Made by a program: the position numbers and the translations under genes. The notes under the pieces were generated by a model. That model was not told the DNA's origin. It saw only the letters and a program-made list of their open reading frames with translations, and searched no databases. A stretch of 64,000 nucleotides of DNA from an uncultured Paracoccaceae bacterium (GTDB taxonomy: Bacteria; Pseudomonadota; Alphaproteobacteria; Rhodobacterales; Rhodobacteraceae), in contig CALKOT010000006.1 of the NCBI GenBank assembly GCA_938092015.1, forward strand, positions 27,428-91,427, read 5' to 3'. Of this stretch, positions 17,427 to 26,571 are shown one piece after another (within the stretch, counting starts at the first letter, position 1; each line of letters begins with the position of its first letter).

Positions 17427-17840
17427 ATGACGCGACTTAGCAGACGAATTCATGAAACGCTGACAGAGGTGGCTGATGCGGCGGCGGCTGCTGAAACGCT
17501 ATGTGCTGATGCAGGGGCTGACGAAAGTCAGTCTCTACGGATTGGTCTGGCGCTTGATGAACTTGCCGCCAATGCGTTGACCCATGGCGCAATGGAGGAA
17601 AAGGCGCCTTTCATACAGATCGAAGTCTGGGTTGATGAAGAAATGCTCAATCTGAAGATTGAAGCTGAGGGTCCAAGGTTTGACCCGACTGAAGGGCGAC
17701 CCACTAAGATTGAGGACTATGCTATTGGTGGCCGCGGTCTGGGACTAGTGATCGGGTTCGCTGACGCACTATCCTACAAGCGTATCGGCGACAGAAACGT
17801 GACTACGTTCTCGGTCAACAAGCACGGATCAGTGGATTGA
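17427..17840 (+). CDS. RsbW-like anti-sigma serine kinase (HATPase)
   Basis: A 137-residue GHKL ATPase of the anti-sigma/SpoIIAB-RsbW type. The N-box ELAANALTHGA (residues about 48-58) and the C-terminal G-box region (GGRGLGLVIGFADALSY) are both present. Such proteins bind and phosphorylate a STAS-domain antagonist and hold a sigma factor or other target in check. The STAS gene downstream at 18103 is broken by a stop codon, so this switch may be locked. The 262 bases between them (17841-18102) contain no gene I can support. Confidence 0.85.
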   Translation: MTRLSRRIHETLTEVADAAAAAETLCADAGADESQSLRIGLALDELAANALTHGAMEEKAPFIQIEVWVDEEMLNLKIEAEGPRFDPTEGRPTKIEDYAIGGRGLGLVIGFADALSYKRIGDRNVTTFSVNKHGSVD

Positions 17841-18102
17841 ACCGGTCGATGTTCCTCACAAAGCTTTCTATTGCCTCGCCTTTTACGGCTGAGATGACGT
17901 ACCATTCCAAAGCTGGCGCTTTTTGTCGCCGAGCGTATCGGGGAACATGGCCGAATAGGGGCCGAAACTTGAACAGCAACACAAATCATATGGTCGACGA
18001 TATCACGGACCTCTCTTGGCGGAGGCCGCCTGATGACTGCGCGATGATCTGCAATGACCAATTGTTTTCGTTGCTTCAGAAGCCAGCGGTCGGGGCGGTG
18101 AA

Positions 18103-18453
18103 ATGACTGCCATCGCACGTACCATTGAGAATGATGTGTCTATTCTTAAGTTGTTGGAACAGAGATAGTTTTCTAATAGCCGCATGCTGTTTCAGGAAAA
18201 CCTGCAGGCGGCTGAGGCGGCAAGTTCACGCAATCTGATCATTCTTGATCTGGCGAACGCGGTTCTGATCACAAGCGGGCCACTTGGCGCGTTGCGCGCC
18301 AGTTACCGCCGGCTGGATGCGAAGGGCGGACGAATTGTGGCGGCCGGTGGCGGGAAATTCGCGGTCAGGGTTTTTAGTTTCGCCGCGAACTTTATCGACC
18401 ATTATCCCACAGTAGAGGATGCGATGGCTGATATCGCACAAGGTTCTGAGTAA
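18103..18453 (+). pseudogene. STAS-domain anti-sigma antagonist with in-frame stop
   Basis: From the ATG at 18103 the frame reads TAIARTIENDVSILKLLEQR, then a TAG at 18166-18168, then continues in the same frame as a STAS domain (NLIILDLANAVLITSGPLGALRASYRRLDAKGGRIVAAG ... YPTVEDAMADI) to 18453. The full reading is about 116 residues, normal for SpoIIAA/RsbV-type antagonists. The usual phosphorylated Ser/Thr would lie at ITSGPL. A downstream ATG at 18184 could restart translation, but it would lack the first strand. It sits between the RsbW-like kinase and the FecR/OmpA pair. Confidence 0.75.
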
Positions 18454-18484
18454 TGAGCCGGAATCTGTTTAAGGAGACTGACAA

Positions 18485-19030
18485 ATGACGCCTTGGATGA
18501 AAACCGCCCTGACCGCCGCTGCCGGTATGGCAGCTGTGGTCGCCACGACACCGGTGCAGGCTGCTGCGACGGATGAAACGGCGCTAAGCCTGTGCAAAGT
18601 CAAAATCTCTGCAGATGAAGTCGCCAAACCTTCACGGCGCCCAACCACCGTTGGCTTTATCAAGCGCGTTGATGGTCAGGTTGCGATCCTTCGCCCGACC
18701 CGTGATGGCGTGGATGAACTGAAGGACGAAGTCGGTATGGACCTATACGCCTTTGACGCGGTTGTTACCGGCTCAAACGGCGGGTTCGATGCGATTTTCA
18801 CAGACAACTCTACCGTATCGGGTGTCGCGGACACCTGCCTTGAAATTTCTAAATACGTCTACAAACCTGCCGAGAAGAAGGTCGAGTTCAGGATGCGTCT
18901 TGGACGCGGTGTTGTTTCCGTCGCCGCTGGGTCGGTCGCCAAAATACCGGGCGACTCAATGAGCGTTAAGGTTCGTAATGATACTAACTTGGCCGTCACG
19001 GGCACTCGGATTGTAATAAGGGCAAAATAA
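18485..19030 (+). CDS. FecR-domain periplasmic protein
   Basis: A 181-residue exported protein: residues 1-27 form a signal peptide (TPVQA-AA), and the body contains a FecR-type beta domain (VGFIKRVDGQVAILRPT ... FTDNSTVSGVADTCLEI ... RLGRGVVSVAAGSVAKIPGDSMSVK). It has no sigma-factor partner, so it belongs to the stand-alone FecR group often found beside OmpA-type proteins. AAGGAGA lies just before the ATG. It is followed by the OmpA-type gene and probably works at the cell envelope. Confidence 0.75.
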   Translation: MTPWMKTALTAAAGMAAVVATTPVQAAATDETALSLCKVKISADEVAKPSRRPTTVGFIKRVDGQVAILRPTRDGVDELKDEVGMDLYAFDAVVTGSNGGFDAIFTDNSTVSGVADTCLEISKYVYKPAEKKVEFRMRLGRGVVSVAAGSVAKIPGDSMSVKVRNDTNLAVTGTRIVIRAK

Positions 19031-19031
19031 T

Positions 19032-19231
19032 ATGCATTTTCGGGGAGGGGGGCTCACCGCGATCTCTACGGCGACATTGTTATCGGCATGTGTCCAGCAG
19101 GATCTGCCAAACGCGTGGTCTGTGCCGGAACATCAGTCTTTTTTGGGCGTCGCTGCTGACGATCCTTGGTGCGGCTATGTTGCTGATCTGCGCCACATCT
19201 CGACGGTCAGGGTGAACGCCCGTCTGAAGAG
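19032..19231 (+). other. Possible displaced lipoprotein N-terminus of the OmpA gene
   Basis: An ATG one base after the FecR stop opens a frame with a lipobox-like start (ISTATLLSACVQQDLPNAWSVP). Coding-like sequence then shifts to the frame of the OmpA-type gene around 19195-19215, where GQGERPSEEVREA precedes its GTG. This looks like a lipoprotein OmpA gene split by a frameshift. A third frame also reads a short hydrophobic segment here, so the true frame is not certain. Confidence 0.4.
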
Positions 19232-20380
19232 GTGCGCGAAGCAGCGTTGGTCGATGTGCGCGCTGAAGCGAAAGCTCACAAGGACGGCGATCCGCTTTGG
19301 GCGTTCAGAAAAGCGCTAATCTGCGAATATGTGCAGGGCGCGAAAGAAGAATTGACCGAACTTGACTGGAACACCGCTGAGCAGTTCCTCGAATTCGTCC
19401 GCATGGCGGCGCTGAATGAACGCCCGGCGAATGGCATCTCACCATTGGTGCCCGTTTTTGATCATCTGGATGACGACGAACCTGCTTCACTTGAGCCTGT
19501 CGATCTGAACAATCCTGGATATTGCGAAACGCTTTCTACATCCGACCTTGCGCTTAGTCAGCAGCGCGGCGGACTGGTTGAGGCGCTGGGCTTTCCAGGG
19601 TCACTTCAACGTGCGCCGGACTGGTATGCGCAGGTGCAGGTGACCTATCACCGCTGGGCGCGTGAGGATCTGGAAGGTCATCAGTTCCAGGAAGACGATA
19701 GCAGATTTGGCGGCATCCCCTTTCATTGCACGCGTTTCCACAACGCACTTGAGGGGTCGAAAGAATTTGCCGTTAAAGACAACCTGATCTTCCTTCTGCC
19801 GGAACTAGACGACCCGAACCGCGCCGGCCGGCTTGAGGTTCGCGACGCCAACGGGAATGTTGTTGTGCTGGATAAGGTGTTGGCCGCTGCGCAGTTAAAT
19901 GCAGATGGTACGGAAGGGGAGCGTGTTGATTTCTTCGCCGAAGATCTTGCTGCTTCGGCGTCGCTGGCCAGTGCTGTTGATCGGACGAACAACCTGCCGC
20001 TGCCCAAGGTCTTTACGCTGCTCTTTGACTACAACACGCGCGAAGCGCCGCTCGAAGAAGACCAGCTGAAAGCGTTGCGGGCTGAGCTTTCCACCCGGAA
20101 CCCTGAGGAGCCGCTGAGGATCGCCATGACCGGTCATGCAGACTGCGTCGGGCCGCGTTGGTACAACACAATCATCTCAGAAGATCGGGTTAAGAACGTC
20201 TTTGAAACCGTTATCAAGCCGACGTTGCTGCAGAAGGGCTTTACCGAAGACACGCTGTCCGATGACAAGCGGTTCAAGCTGGCGGGGCTTGGTGAAAGCG
20301 TGCCTGCGAGCAATCGTGATAAAGGTCAAAGCTGTGAAGCGTCAGACCCGGACCGGCGTGTTGTGGTGGTGGTGCAGTAA
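19232..20380 (+). CDS. OmpA-family envelope protein, N-terminus uncertain
   Basis: A reading frame of 382 residues from GTG 19232. The last 120 residues fit an OmpA/MotB peptidoglycan-binding domain: LFDYNTREAPLEEDQLKAL, then MTGHADCVGPRWYNTIISEDRV, and a C-terminal PDRRVVVVV strand. The long N-terminal region is acidic and of unknown type. No signal peptide is present from this start; the export signal probably lies in the other frame at 19032, which suggests a frameshift. It follows the FecR-domain gene directly, and the two likely act together in the periplasm. Confidence 0.68.
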   Translation: MREAALVDVRAEAKAHKDGDPLWAFRKALICEYVQGAKEELTELDWNTAEQFLEFVRMAALNERPANGISPLVPVFDHLDDDEPASLEPVDLNNPGYCETLSTSDLALSQQRGGLVEALGFPGSLQRAPDWYAQVQVTYHRWAREDLEGHQFQEDDSRFGGIPFHCTRFHNALEGSKEFAVKDNLIFLLPELDDPNRAGRLEVRDANGNVVVLDKVLAAAQLNADGTEGERVDFFAEDLAASASLASAVDRTNNLPLPKVFTLLFDYNTREAPLEEDQLKALRAELSTRNPEEPLRIAMTGHADCVGPRWYNTIISEDRVKNVFETVIKPTLLQKGFTEDTLSDDKRFKLAGLGESVPASNRDKGQSCEASDPDRRVVVVVQ

Positions 20381-20396
20381 CGAGGCGTCCGCCTAG

Positions 20397-21695
20397 CTAC
20401 AGGCGGTCACGCAACGTGTACCAAAGCATCGCCAGCACAAGCAGCGGCGATCTGAAGGCAGGGCCGCCGGGGAAACCCGGCGTCTTTATCGCAGCCATGA
20501 CATCGAACTTTTCGGCCTGTCCCTGCATCGCCTCGGCGACGAGCTTGCCCGAAAGCGTCGCCATCGCGACCCCATGGCCTGAATAGCCTGAGGCAGAGTA
20601 TAGGTTCGGCCTTAGCCTGCGCAGATATGGCAGGCGGTTCATCGTGATCGCAAGCGTCCCGCCCCAGCCGTAATCGATGCGCGTGTCAGCGAGGTAGGGA
20701 TAGATCGCCAGCATCGCTTTGCGAACAAAACCTTTGATGTCAGACGGAAAGCGATAGCCATAGCTTTCGCGCCCCCCGAAAAGCAGGCGGTTATCGCGCG
20801 ACAGCCGATAGTAATTCACCACGAATTTGCTGTCCGCTATGGCCATGCCATTGGCGATCACGCGGCGGGTCAGGTGTTCTTCAAGCGGCTCTGTCGCAAC
20901 AATGAAATTGTTGATCGGCATCACCCGTCCGGCGACGTTCGCGTTCAGATCGCCAAGGTAGCCGTTGCAGGCTAACAGAACCTGTGGCGCAGTGACCGCG
21001 CCATTGGCAGTTTCTAACGTAATCTCAGCGCCTTCGGTAAGACCTGTGACTTCTGAGGATTCGTAAATCGTCGCGCCAGCGTTTTCAGCCGCCTGCGCCA
21101 GACCAAGCGCATAGTTCAGTGGGTGCAGGTGCGATCCGCCAGGATCGACGACGCCGCCGTGATAAGCTGGACTTTCAACGATTTCACCAAGCGCCGCCTT
21201 GTCGAGATAATCCAGGGCGTAATCATATCGTTCAGCCATGAAATCGACTTCGTGGCGGGCGTCCGGCAGATATCGGGCCTTGTGCAGGGTGTGAATAATC
21301 CCCGGCTTCAGATCGCAGTCGATGGAATGCTGGCTGATCAGTGATTTCGCAGTGCCTGTCGCTTCCAGCGCTAGATCCCAGAGTTGCCTCGCGTGCGCTT
21401 CGCCTACCTTTGCTTCCAGGTCTGCCTGCTCAACCCGCTGGCCTGTTCCCAGTTGTCCGCCATTGCGCCCTGATGCGCCCCATCCTGCGCGGTGGGCCTC
21501 AAGCACGGCAACCTTGTAGCCTGCTGAGGCAAGGTGCAGCGCAGCCGACAGGCCGGTGTAGCCCGCGCCGACAATGGCGATATCGGCCCTATGCTTGCCT
21601 TCCAGCGAAGGGCGGTCAGGCGAAGGATTGGCGGTAGCGGCATACCAGGATGGCGCATGAACGCCGGGCCGATCATTGGAGTAAAGAAGGTTCAT
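20397..21695 (-). CDS. FAD-dependent oxidoreductase, PuuB/OrdL type
   Basis: A 432-residue DAO-family flavoenzyme. The FAD-binding fingerprint IAIVGAGYTGLSAALHLASAG lies at about residues 39-59, followed by WGASGRNGGQLGTGQR, the pattern typical of gamma-glutamylputrescine oxidase PuuB and its relatives. The C-terminal block SASGYSGHGVAMATLSGKLVAEAM closes the flavin site. It probably oxidises a gamma-glutamylated or N-substituted amine. It is divergent from the HTH regulator at 21815, which may control it. No other puu gene is nearby. Confidence 0.85.
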   Translation of the reverse strand: MNLLYSNDRPGVHAPSWYAATANPSPDRPSLEGKHRADIAIVGAGYTGLSAALHLASAGYKVAVLEAHRAGWGASGRNGGQLGTGQRVEQADLEAKVGEAHARQLWDLALEATGTAKSLISQHSIDCDLKPGIIHTLHKARYLPDARHEVDFMAERYDYALDYLDKAALGEIVESPAYHGGVVDPGGSHLHPLNYALGLAQAAENAGATIYESSEVTGLTEGAEITLETANGAVTAPQVLLACNGYLGDLNANVAGRVMPINNFIVATEPLEEHLTRRVIANGMAIADSKFVVNYYRLSRDNRLLFGGRESYGYRFPSDIKGFVRKAMLAIYPYLADTRIDYGWGGTLAITMNRLPYLRRLRPNLYSASGYSGHGVAMATLSGKLVAEAMQGQAEKFDVMAAIKTPGFPGGPAFRSPLLVLAMLWYTLRDRL

Positions 21696-21814
21696 TCAGA
21701 ATATGTCGCCTGCCCGCCAAACTGGCGCAAGCCCCGGGATGCAGCGCGCGACCATTCACCCGGTCGCAATATTTGCATCGCACCGGTAACAGAGCGTGCA
21801 GGAGGCCATTCAGT

Positions 21815-22186
21815 ATGACCGAAGACTACAGCGATGATTTTGCAACTTTTGGCGACCGCATCGCTAGTGCGCGTGAAGCGCTAGGCCTGACGCAATTGCA
21901 ACTGTCACGCAGGATTGGCGTTCAGGAAGAAACTCTGGCTGCATGGGAAGCTGACCGATCAGAGCCGCGTGCAAACAAGCTGCAGATGCTGGCGGGCGTT
22001 CTTAACATCTCATTGGTCTGGCTGATGTCCGGCGAAGGCGAGGGTGCGCCAACGGAAGTTGAAGGTGAGGTCGTCGATGCAGAGGTGTTGTTGAGCGAGC
22101 TACGGGGCATTCGCGCCGAACAAACTAGGCTGGCGGAACGCGCTATGCGGCTGGAAAAACGGCTGCGCGCCTATCTGATTGGCTGA
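21815..22186 (+). CDS. XRE-family helix-turn-helix regulator
   Basis: A 123-residue protein with an N-terminal Cro/C1-type HTH domain (FGDRIASAREALGLTQLQLSRRIGVQEETLAAWEADRSEPRANKL, residues about 11-55) and a C-terminal acidic and then basic coiled-coil-like helix (ELRGIRAEQTRLAERAMRLEKRLRAYL). The start at ATG 21815 is set by GCAGGAGG 10 bases upstream; a longer frame from 21650 overlaps the PuuB-like gene and is not needed. It overlaps nothing, lies two bases before the ROK kinase gene, and is transcribed with it. Confidence 0.85.
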   Translation: MTEDYSDDFATFGDRIASAREALGLTQLQLSRRIGVQEETLAAWEADRSEPRANKLQMLAGVLNISLVWLMSGEGEGAPTEVEGEVVDAEVLLSELRGIRAEQTRLAERAMRLEKRLRAYLIG

Positions 22187-22187
22187 A

Positions 22188-23117
22188 ATGAGCGGGGTCC
22201 GCATTGGCGTCGACCTAGGCGGCACGAAGATTGAATGCGTTGCGCTGACAATTGATGGTGATGTAGCGGCGCGCCGTCGTTGTGAAACACCAAAAACCTA
22301 CGCACGCACCATCGCAGCCATAGCTGAGATTGTCGCTGAGGTAGAAGCAGCGGTGGGGGCTGGTCGCCTTCGGGTTGGGCTGGGAACACCAGGTTCGATA
22401 TCTCCTTCAACCGGGCTTTTGCGTAATTCAAACTCTACTCATTTGAACGGCATGCCATTCGCGAATGACCTTGAAGCGGCGCTTGAGGGGCGGGCGTTGC
22501 GGATCGAGAACGACGCCAACTGTTTCGCGATGTCTGAGGCCGCAGATGGCGCCGCCGCGGGCGCACGGGTCGTGTTTGGCGTCATAATAGGCACCGGCGT
22601 CGGCGGCGGCATCGTTGTGGATGGCGCGGTACTAAGCGGTGCAAATGGCGTCGCGGGGGAATGGGGGCACAACAAACTGCCCGGACCAAGCGCGGAATTA
22701 GCCGCAGCGCCCCCCTGCTGGTGCGGGCGCCAAGGGTGTCTTGAAACCTGGTTAAGCGGCGGCGCGTTGGCCGAGGATCATCGCTGCCACACCGGCGCAA
22801 TCCTGCCTACCGTTGATATAGCCGCCAGGGCGGCAGGCGGTGACAAAGCCGCCGCGGCGACGCTAAGCCGATATGCTGACCGCCTTGGTCGGGCCTGCGC
22901 TTCGGTTGTGAACCTGCTTGACCCGGATGTCATTGTATTGGGCGGCGGCGTGTCAAACATCGCCGCTTTACCGGATTTGGCCATGTCTGCGATGCGCGAA
23001 CATGTTTTTTCCGATGACATCGTGACCCGAATCGTCGCCAATCAACATGGAGACAGTTCAGGCGTCAGAGGCGCAGCATGGCTTTGGCCGGTGGAGGATG
23101 AATGTTCGAACCTGTGA
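22188..23117 (+). CDS. ROK-family sugar kinase
   Basis: A 309-residue ROK protein without an HTH domain, so a kinase rather than a repressor. The phosphate loop GVDLGGTKIE is at residues 6-15, the second phosphate motif GVIIGTGVGGGIVVDG and the catalytic Asp region (IENDANC) are present, and the zinc-binding block CWCGRQGCLETWLSG is intact. It resembles fructokinase/N-acetylglucosamine kinase members. The start ATG 22188 follows the HTH gene stop by one base. Its end overlaps the SdhE gene by 16 bases in another frame. Confidence 0.85.
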   Translation: MSGVRIGVDLGGTKIECVALTIDGDVAARRRCETPKTYARTIAAIAEIVAEVEAAVGAGRLRVGLGTPGSISPSTGLLRNSNSTHLNGMPFANDLEAALEGRALRIENDANCFAMSEAADGAAAGARVVFGVIIGTGVGGGIVVDGAVLSGANGVAGEWGHNKLPGPSAELAAAPPCWCGRQGCLETWLSGGALAEDHRCHTGAILPTVDIAARAAGGDKAAAATLSRYADRLGRACASVVNLLDPDVIVLGGGVSNIAALPDLAMSAMREHVFSDDIVTRIVANQHGDSSGVRGAAWLWPVEDECSNL

Positions 23118-23389
23118 CGAAACCCGGTACGGAAACGCGGGAACACCGACTGAAACGTATCAAAATGCGCAGCTGGCGACGTGGCATCAAAGAAATGGAC
23201 CTGATTCTCGGCGCGTTCGCGGATGACCAGCTGGAAACGCTGACGCCTGATGATCTGGACGCTTACGAAGCAATGCTAAGTGTAAATGATCAGGATCTCT
23301 ATAAATGGGTGTCTGGCGCCCTGCCTATGCCGCCAGAGCATGAAGGCATTCTATCGGTCGTTGCGAATTTTCATAAAATCGAACACTGA
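23102..23389 (+). CDS. sdhE: FAD assembly factor SdhE
   Basis: A 95-residue protein of the SdhE/Sdh5 (DUF339) family, which attaches FAD to the SdhA flavoprotein of succinate dehydrogenase. The signature RSWRRGIKEMDLILGAFADDQL (RxxRG-like stretch, residues about 18-39) is present in the form RMRSWRRGIKEMD; it includes the conserved Arg-Gly pair. The length is as expected. It overlaps the ROK kinase 3' end, a compact arrangement implying co-transcription. Confidence 0.87.
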   Translation: MFEPVTKPGTETREHRLKRIKMRSWRRGIKEMDLILGAFADDQLETLTPDDLDAYEAMLSVNDQDLYKWVSGALPMPPEHEGILSVVANFHKIEH

Positions 23390-23467
23390 ACCTTTTCTCA
23401 GGTAACCTGGTCTTCGCTCTTTCCTCTCAATTTACCGTCGATGCGAGTAAAAGTGGAGAAAGCGACA

Positions 23468-23977
23468 ATGAGTATGCAGGGTAGTATTGCGAACTTGGCG
23501 TTCGACACATCGTCGGATGGCCCCACCTCAAACTATGTCGGTGCACTTGCATTGATTGAGCGGCTACATCGTCTGCTGCTCGACGTTATCAAAGATGAAT
23601 TTGAACGTCTGGGTTTGCTGGATGTGAACAGCGTGCAGGCGCTGCTGCTGTACAATATTGGCGACAATGAAGTGACAGCGGGCGAAATGAAAAGCCGTGG
23701 CTATTACCAGGGCCCTAACGTTTCCTATAATCTGAAGAAACTGGTGGATGGAGGGTATATGCACCACCAGCGATGCTAAATTGATCGCAGACCTGTTCGG
23801 ATCAAGCTGACCGAAAAAGGCTGTGAGGTGCGCGATATCGTCGCCGGTCTGTTTGAACGCCATTCTGGGTAGTTGTCAGAAATTGACTCTCTCAACGGCG
23901 GCCGTCTTGCCGAAATGACCGCTGATTTGCGTCGGCTAGAACGATTCTGGACTGATCAGATTCGCTATATCTATTGA
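23468..23977 (+). pseudogene. LdtR-type MarR regulator with two in-frame stops
   Basis: Read through, the frame gives a 169-residue winged-helix MarR protein of the LdtR type conserved across Rhizobiales and Rhodobacterales: YVGALALIERLHRLLLDVIKDEFERLG, then DVNSVQALLLYNIGDNEVTAGEMKSRGYYQGPNVSYNLKKLVDGGY, and at the end RRLERFWTDQIRYIY. A TAA at 23777-23779 interrupts the wing (HHQRC-stop-IDRRPVRIKLTEKG), and a TAG at 23870-23872 lies in the linker. Both keep the frame. LdtR controls cell-wall L,D-transpeptidation and stress genes in relatives, so loss would be notable. Confidence 0.83.
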
Positions 23978-24251
23978 CGGCGGACAATCGCGTCTGAACA
24001 ACTTTGTTCGGGTCCTGTTTGCGAGCTGTACATATCGGAAGTAGCCACGCAGGGATTTTGCATTAACTCGCCCGCGCCTGCCGGCGATAAGGATTCTTGC
24101 TGGCAGGCCGATTTTCATCGGTTCAGGACGCCCGCCGTGATCAAAGATCATTTTGGTCGTCTACCTGCGCATTTTCCCCTCGCAGGATCAAAAACACTCT
24201 GTTAGAGAGGCGCCGGTTTTAGGCGGGATCGTCATTCGGCGATGCCGCGAA

Positions 24252-24336
24252 GCGGGCGTGGTGAAATTGGTAGACACGCGAGATTTAGGTTCTCGTGCCG
24301 CAAGGCGTGGGGGTTCAAGTCCCTCCGCCCGCACCA
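24252..24336 (+). tRNA. tRNA-Leu (UAG)
   Basis: The sequence has a 7-bp acceptor stem (GCGGGCG with CGCCCGC), a type II layout with a variable arm, the TTCAAGTC T-loop, and an encoded CCA end. The anticodon loop TTTAGGT between CGAGA and TCTCG gives anticodon UAG. It lies just upstream of tig. Confidence 0.93.
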
Positions 24337-24370
24337 AACCCTTCCCGCATGGCGAGACGATGAGGATATG

Positions 24371-25699
24371 ATGCAGGTTACGGAAACGCTGGCCGAAGGG
24401 CTGAAACGCGAATATGCGGTGACGGTGCCCGCGGCTGATTTGGCTGCGAAAATGAACGAAAAGCTGGAAGCGGCCCGTGCCGACTTCACCATGAAAGGCT
24501 TTCGTAAGGGTAAAGCGCCCGCTGCACTGATGAAAAAAATGTTCGGCAAAAACCTGATGGGCGAAGTCCTTCAGGAATCTGTCGATGACGCGATGCGTTC
24601 GCATTTCGAAGAAACCGGCGACATGCCTTCGCAGCAGCCGGAAATTGCGATCAAGAACGAAGACTTCGACGAAGGTCAGGATCTTGAACTTGAACTGAAA
24701 TACGAGCGTCTTCCGGACATTCCAGAGGCGAACCTGGCTCAGATCAAAGTCGAAAAGCTTGTCGCTGAAGTAAGCGACGCTGAAGTCGATGAAGCGATGG
24801 GCAAGCTTGCCGAGAATGCGCAGAATTTCAAACCACGCAAGAAGGGCTCAAAAGCCAAAGACGGCGATCAGGTTACGTTCGATTTCGTCGGCACAGTGGA
24901 CGGCGAAGCGTTTGACGGCGGTTCGGCTGAAGACTTTCCCTTGGCGCTTGGCTCAGGCCAGTTCATTCCGGGCTTTGAAGAGCAGCTGGTTGGTGTGAAA
25001 GCCGGTGAGGAAAAGAATGTCGAAGTGACTTTCCCAGCCGAATATCAGGCTGAGGCGCTTGCCGGCAAAGACGCTGTCTTCGCCTGCACAATCAAAGAGG
25101 TTGCTGAACCGGCGCCTGCAGAGATTGATGATGAGCTTGCCAAGAAGTTTGGCGCTGAAGATCTGAATGCTCTGAAAGAGCAGATGAAGGAACGTCTCGA
25201 ATCCGAATATTCGCAGGCATCCCGCCAGGTGATGAAACGGAACCTTCTCGACGCGCTCGACGACAAAGTGAAGTTCGAGCTGCCAGAAGGCCTTGTCTCG
25301 GCGGAAGCTGGCCAGATCGCACACCAATTGTGGCATGAAGAAAACCCGGATGTGACGGATCACAACCACGAACCGGTTGAGCCGACGGAAGAGCATAACA
25401 CCCTTGCCGAACGCCGCGTTCGCCTTGGTCTTCTTCTTGCAGACATCGGTCGCAAGGCCGAAGTTGAAGTGACCGAAGGTGAGGTCAACCAGGCGATTTT
25501 CCAGCAGGCTCAGCAGTATCCTGGTCAGGAAAAACAGTTCTTTGATTTCATGAAGTCAAATGAGCAGGCGATGCAGCAGCTTCGTGCGCCGATCTTTGAA
25601 GACAAAGTTGTAGACTACGTTCTGGAACTTGCTGAAACCACTGAAAAGTCAGTAAAAAAGGAAGATCTGGAAAAAGCGATCGAAGCGCTTGACGACTGA
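24371..25699 (+). CDS. tig: Trigger factor
   Basis: The ribosome-associated chaperone and peptidyl-prolyl isomerase, 442 residues. It has an N-terminal ribosome-binding domain ([21 protein letters not shown], around residues 38-60), a central FKBP-type PPIase domain ([20 protein letters not shown]), and a helical C-terminal chaperone domain. The start at ATG 24371 follows GAGG by 5 bases; an adjacent ATG at 24368 is equivalent. It leads the tig-clpP-clpX-lon block and ends in a clear terminator. Confidence 0.95.
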   Translation: MQVTETLAEGLKREYAVTVPAADLAAKMNEKLEAARADFTMKGFRKGKAPAALMKKMFGKNLMGEVLQESVDDAMRSHFEETGDMPSQQPEIAIKNEDFDEGQDLELELKYERLPDIPEANLAQIKVEKLVAEVSDAEVDEAMGKLAENAQNFKPRKKGSKAKDGDQVTFDFVGTVDGEAFDGGSAEDFPLALGSGQFIPGFEEQLVGVKAGEEKNVEVTFPAEYQAEALAGKDAVFACTIKEVAEPAPAEIDDELAKKFGAEDLNALKEQMKERLESEYSQASRQVMKRNLLDALDDKVKFELPEGLVSAEAGQIAHQLWHEENPDVTDHNHEPVEPTEEHNTLAERRVRLGLLLADIGRKAEVEVTEGEVNQAIFQQAQQYPGQEKQFFDFMKSNEQAMQQLRAPIFEDKVVDYVLELAETTEKSVKKEDLEKAIEALDD

Positions 25700-25717
25700 T
25701 CTGTCTGAATGAACTTG

Positions 25718-25754
25718 AAAAAGGGCCGCTGTTTTTGCGGTCCTTTTTCGTTTT
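25718..25754 (+). terminator. Rho-independent terminator after tig
   Basis: A 12-bp hairpin, AAAAAGGGCCGC and GCGGTCCTTTTT with one G-T pair and a TGTTTTT-type loop, is followed by CGTTTT. It begins 18 bases after the tig stop. Confidence 0.82.
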
Positions 25755-25880
25755 GACGACCATGTTTGATGGCTGATGAATTCACCGGCAAGTCTTGAAG
25801 CGGGTCGGGTCAGCACATACACCAATTATCAACTCCTCTCCCGGACGGTACGCCGTCCCTTGCTCAAAAGGCGTGAAGCG

Positions 25881-26507
25881 ATGAAAGATCCACTCGACGT
25901 ATACATGAACACCCTTGTGCCGATGGTGGTTGAGCAGACCTCACGCGGCGAGCGGGCCTATGATATTTTCTCTCGACTGCTGAAAGAGCGGATCATTTTT
26001 GTATCGGGCCCGGTCCATGACGGCATGTCGACGCTGATCGTCGCGCAGCTTCTGTTTCTTGAGGCGGAAAACCCGAAGAAAGAGATTGCGATGTACATCA
26101 ACAGCCCAGGCGGCGTGGTGACGTCGGGCATGTCGATCTACGATACGATGCAGTATATCCGCCCGGCGGTATCGACGCTGTGCGTTGGCCAGGCGGCCTC
26201 CATGGGCTCACTTCTGCTGGCGGCTGGCGCCAAGGACATGCGGTTCTCGCTGCCAAACAGCCGTATCATGGTTCACCAGCCATCGGGCGGCTTCCAGGGG
26301 CAGGCGTCAGACATCGCGCTGCACGCCAAAGAGATCCTTGAGCTGAAAGATCGCCTGAACAAGATCTACGTCAAACATTGTGGGCAAAAGCTTGCAGTTG
26401 TTGAGGACGCGTTGGATCGCGACAACTTCATGACTGCGGAAGCTGCGAAAGACTGGGGCCTGATCGATGAGATCGTGGCCGAACGCACTGGCGACGACGA
26501 CGATTAA
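25881..26507 (+). CDS. clpP: ATP-dependent Clp protease proteolytic subunit
   Basis: A 208-residue ClpP serine protease. The nucleophile is S107 in GQAASMGS and the catalytic His is H132 in MVHQPSGG; the Asp lies in the LDRDNF region near residue 175. The start ATG 25881 ([18 protein letters not shown]) agrees with the family N-terminus; the longer frame from 25776 has no family support. It forms the 14-subunit chamber that works with ClpX encoded downstream. A large hairpin follows at 26525. Confidence 0.95.
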   Translation: MKDPLDVYMNTLVPMVVEQTSRGERAYDIFSRLLKERIIFVSGPVHDGMSTLIVAQLLFLEAENPKKEIAMYINSPGGVVTSGMSIYDTMQYIRPAVSTLCVGQAASMGSLLLAAGAKDMRFSLPNSRIMVHQPSGGFQGQASDIALHAKEILELKDRLNKIYVKHCGQKLAVVEDALDRDNFMTAEAAKDWGLIDEIVAERTGDDDD

Positions 26508-26524
26508 ACGTCTACCTTGCTTTC

Positions 26525-26566
26525 AGCCTCCCATTTGTTATCCTTTAGATTAACAAATGGGAGGCT
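26525..26566 (+). promoter_or_regulatory. Perfect 16-bp hairpin covering the next ribosome binding site
   Basis: AGCCTCCCATTTGTTA (26525-26540) and TAACAAATGGGAGGCT (26551-26566) are exact reverse complements around a 10-base loop. The right arm contains GGGAGG, 6-7 bases before the ATG at 26572, so in RNA the ribosome binding site is paired. The hairpin may also end clpP transcripts, but only a weak CTTTG follows, not a good T-run. Confidence 0.75.
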
Positions 26567-26571
26567 TTGAT

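Noticed and set aside
17837..18106. An 89-residue frame between the RsbW-like and STAS genes
   Set aside because: Composition is not protein-like (many Arg, Ser and Cys), it lacks a ribosome binding site, and it overlaps the preceding stop.
24242..24370. A longer N-terminus for trigger factor
   Set aside because: It would be translated from tRNA-Leu sequence; the ATG at 24371 has a good ribosome binding site and the family N-terminus.
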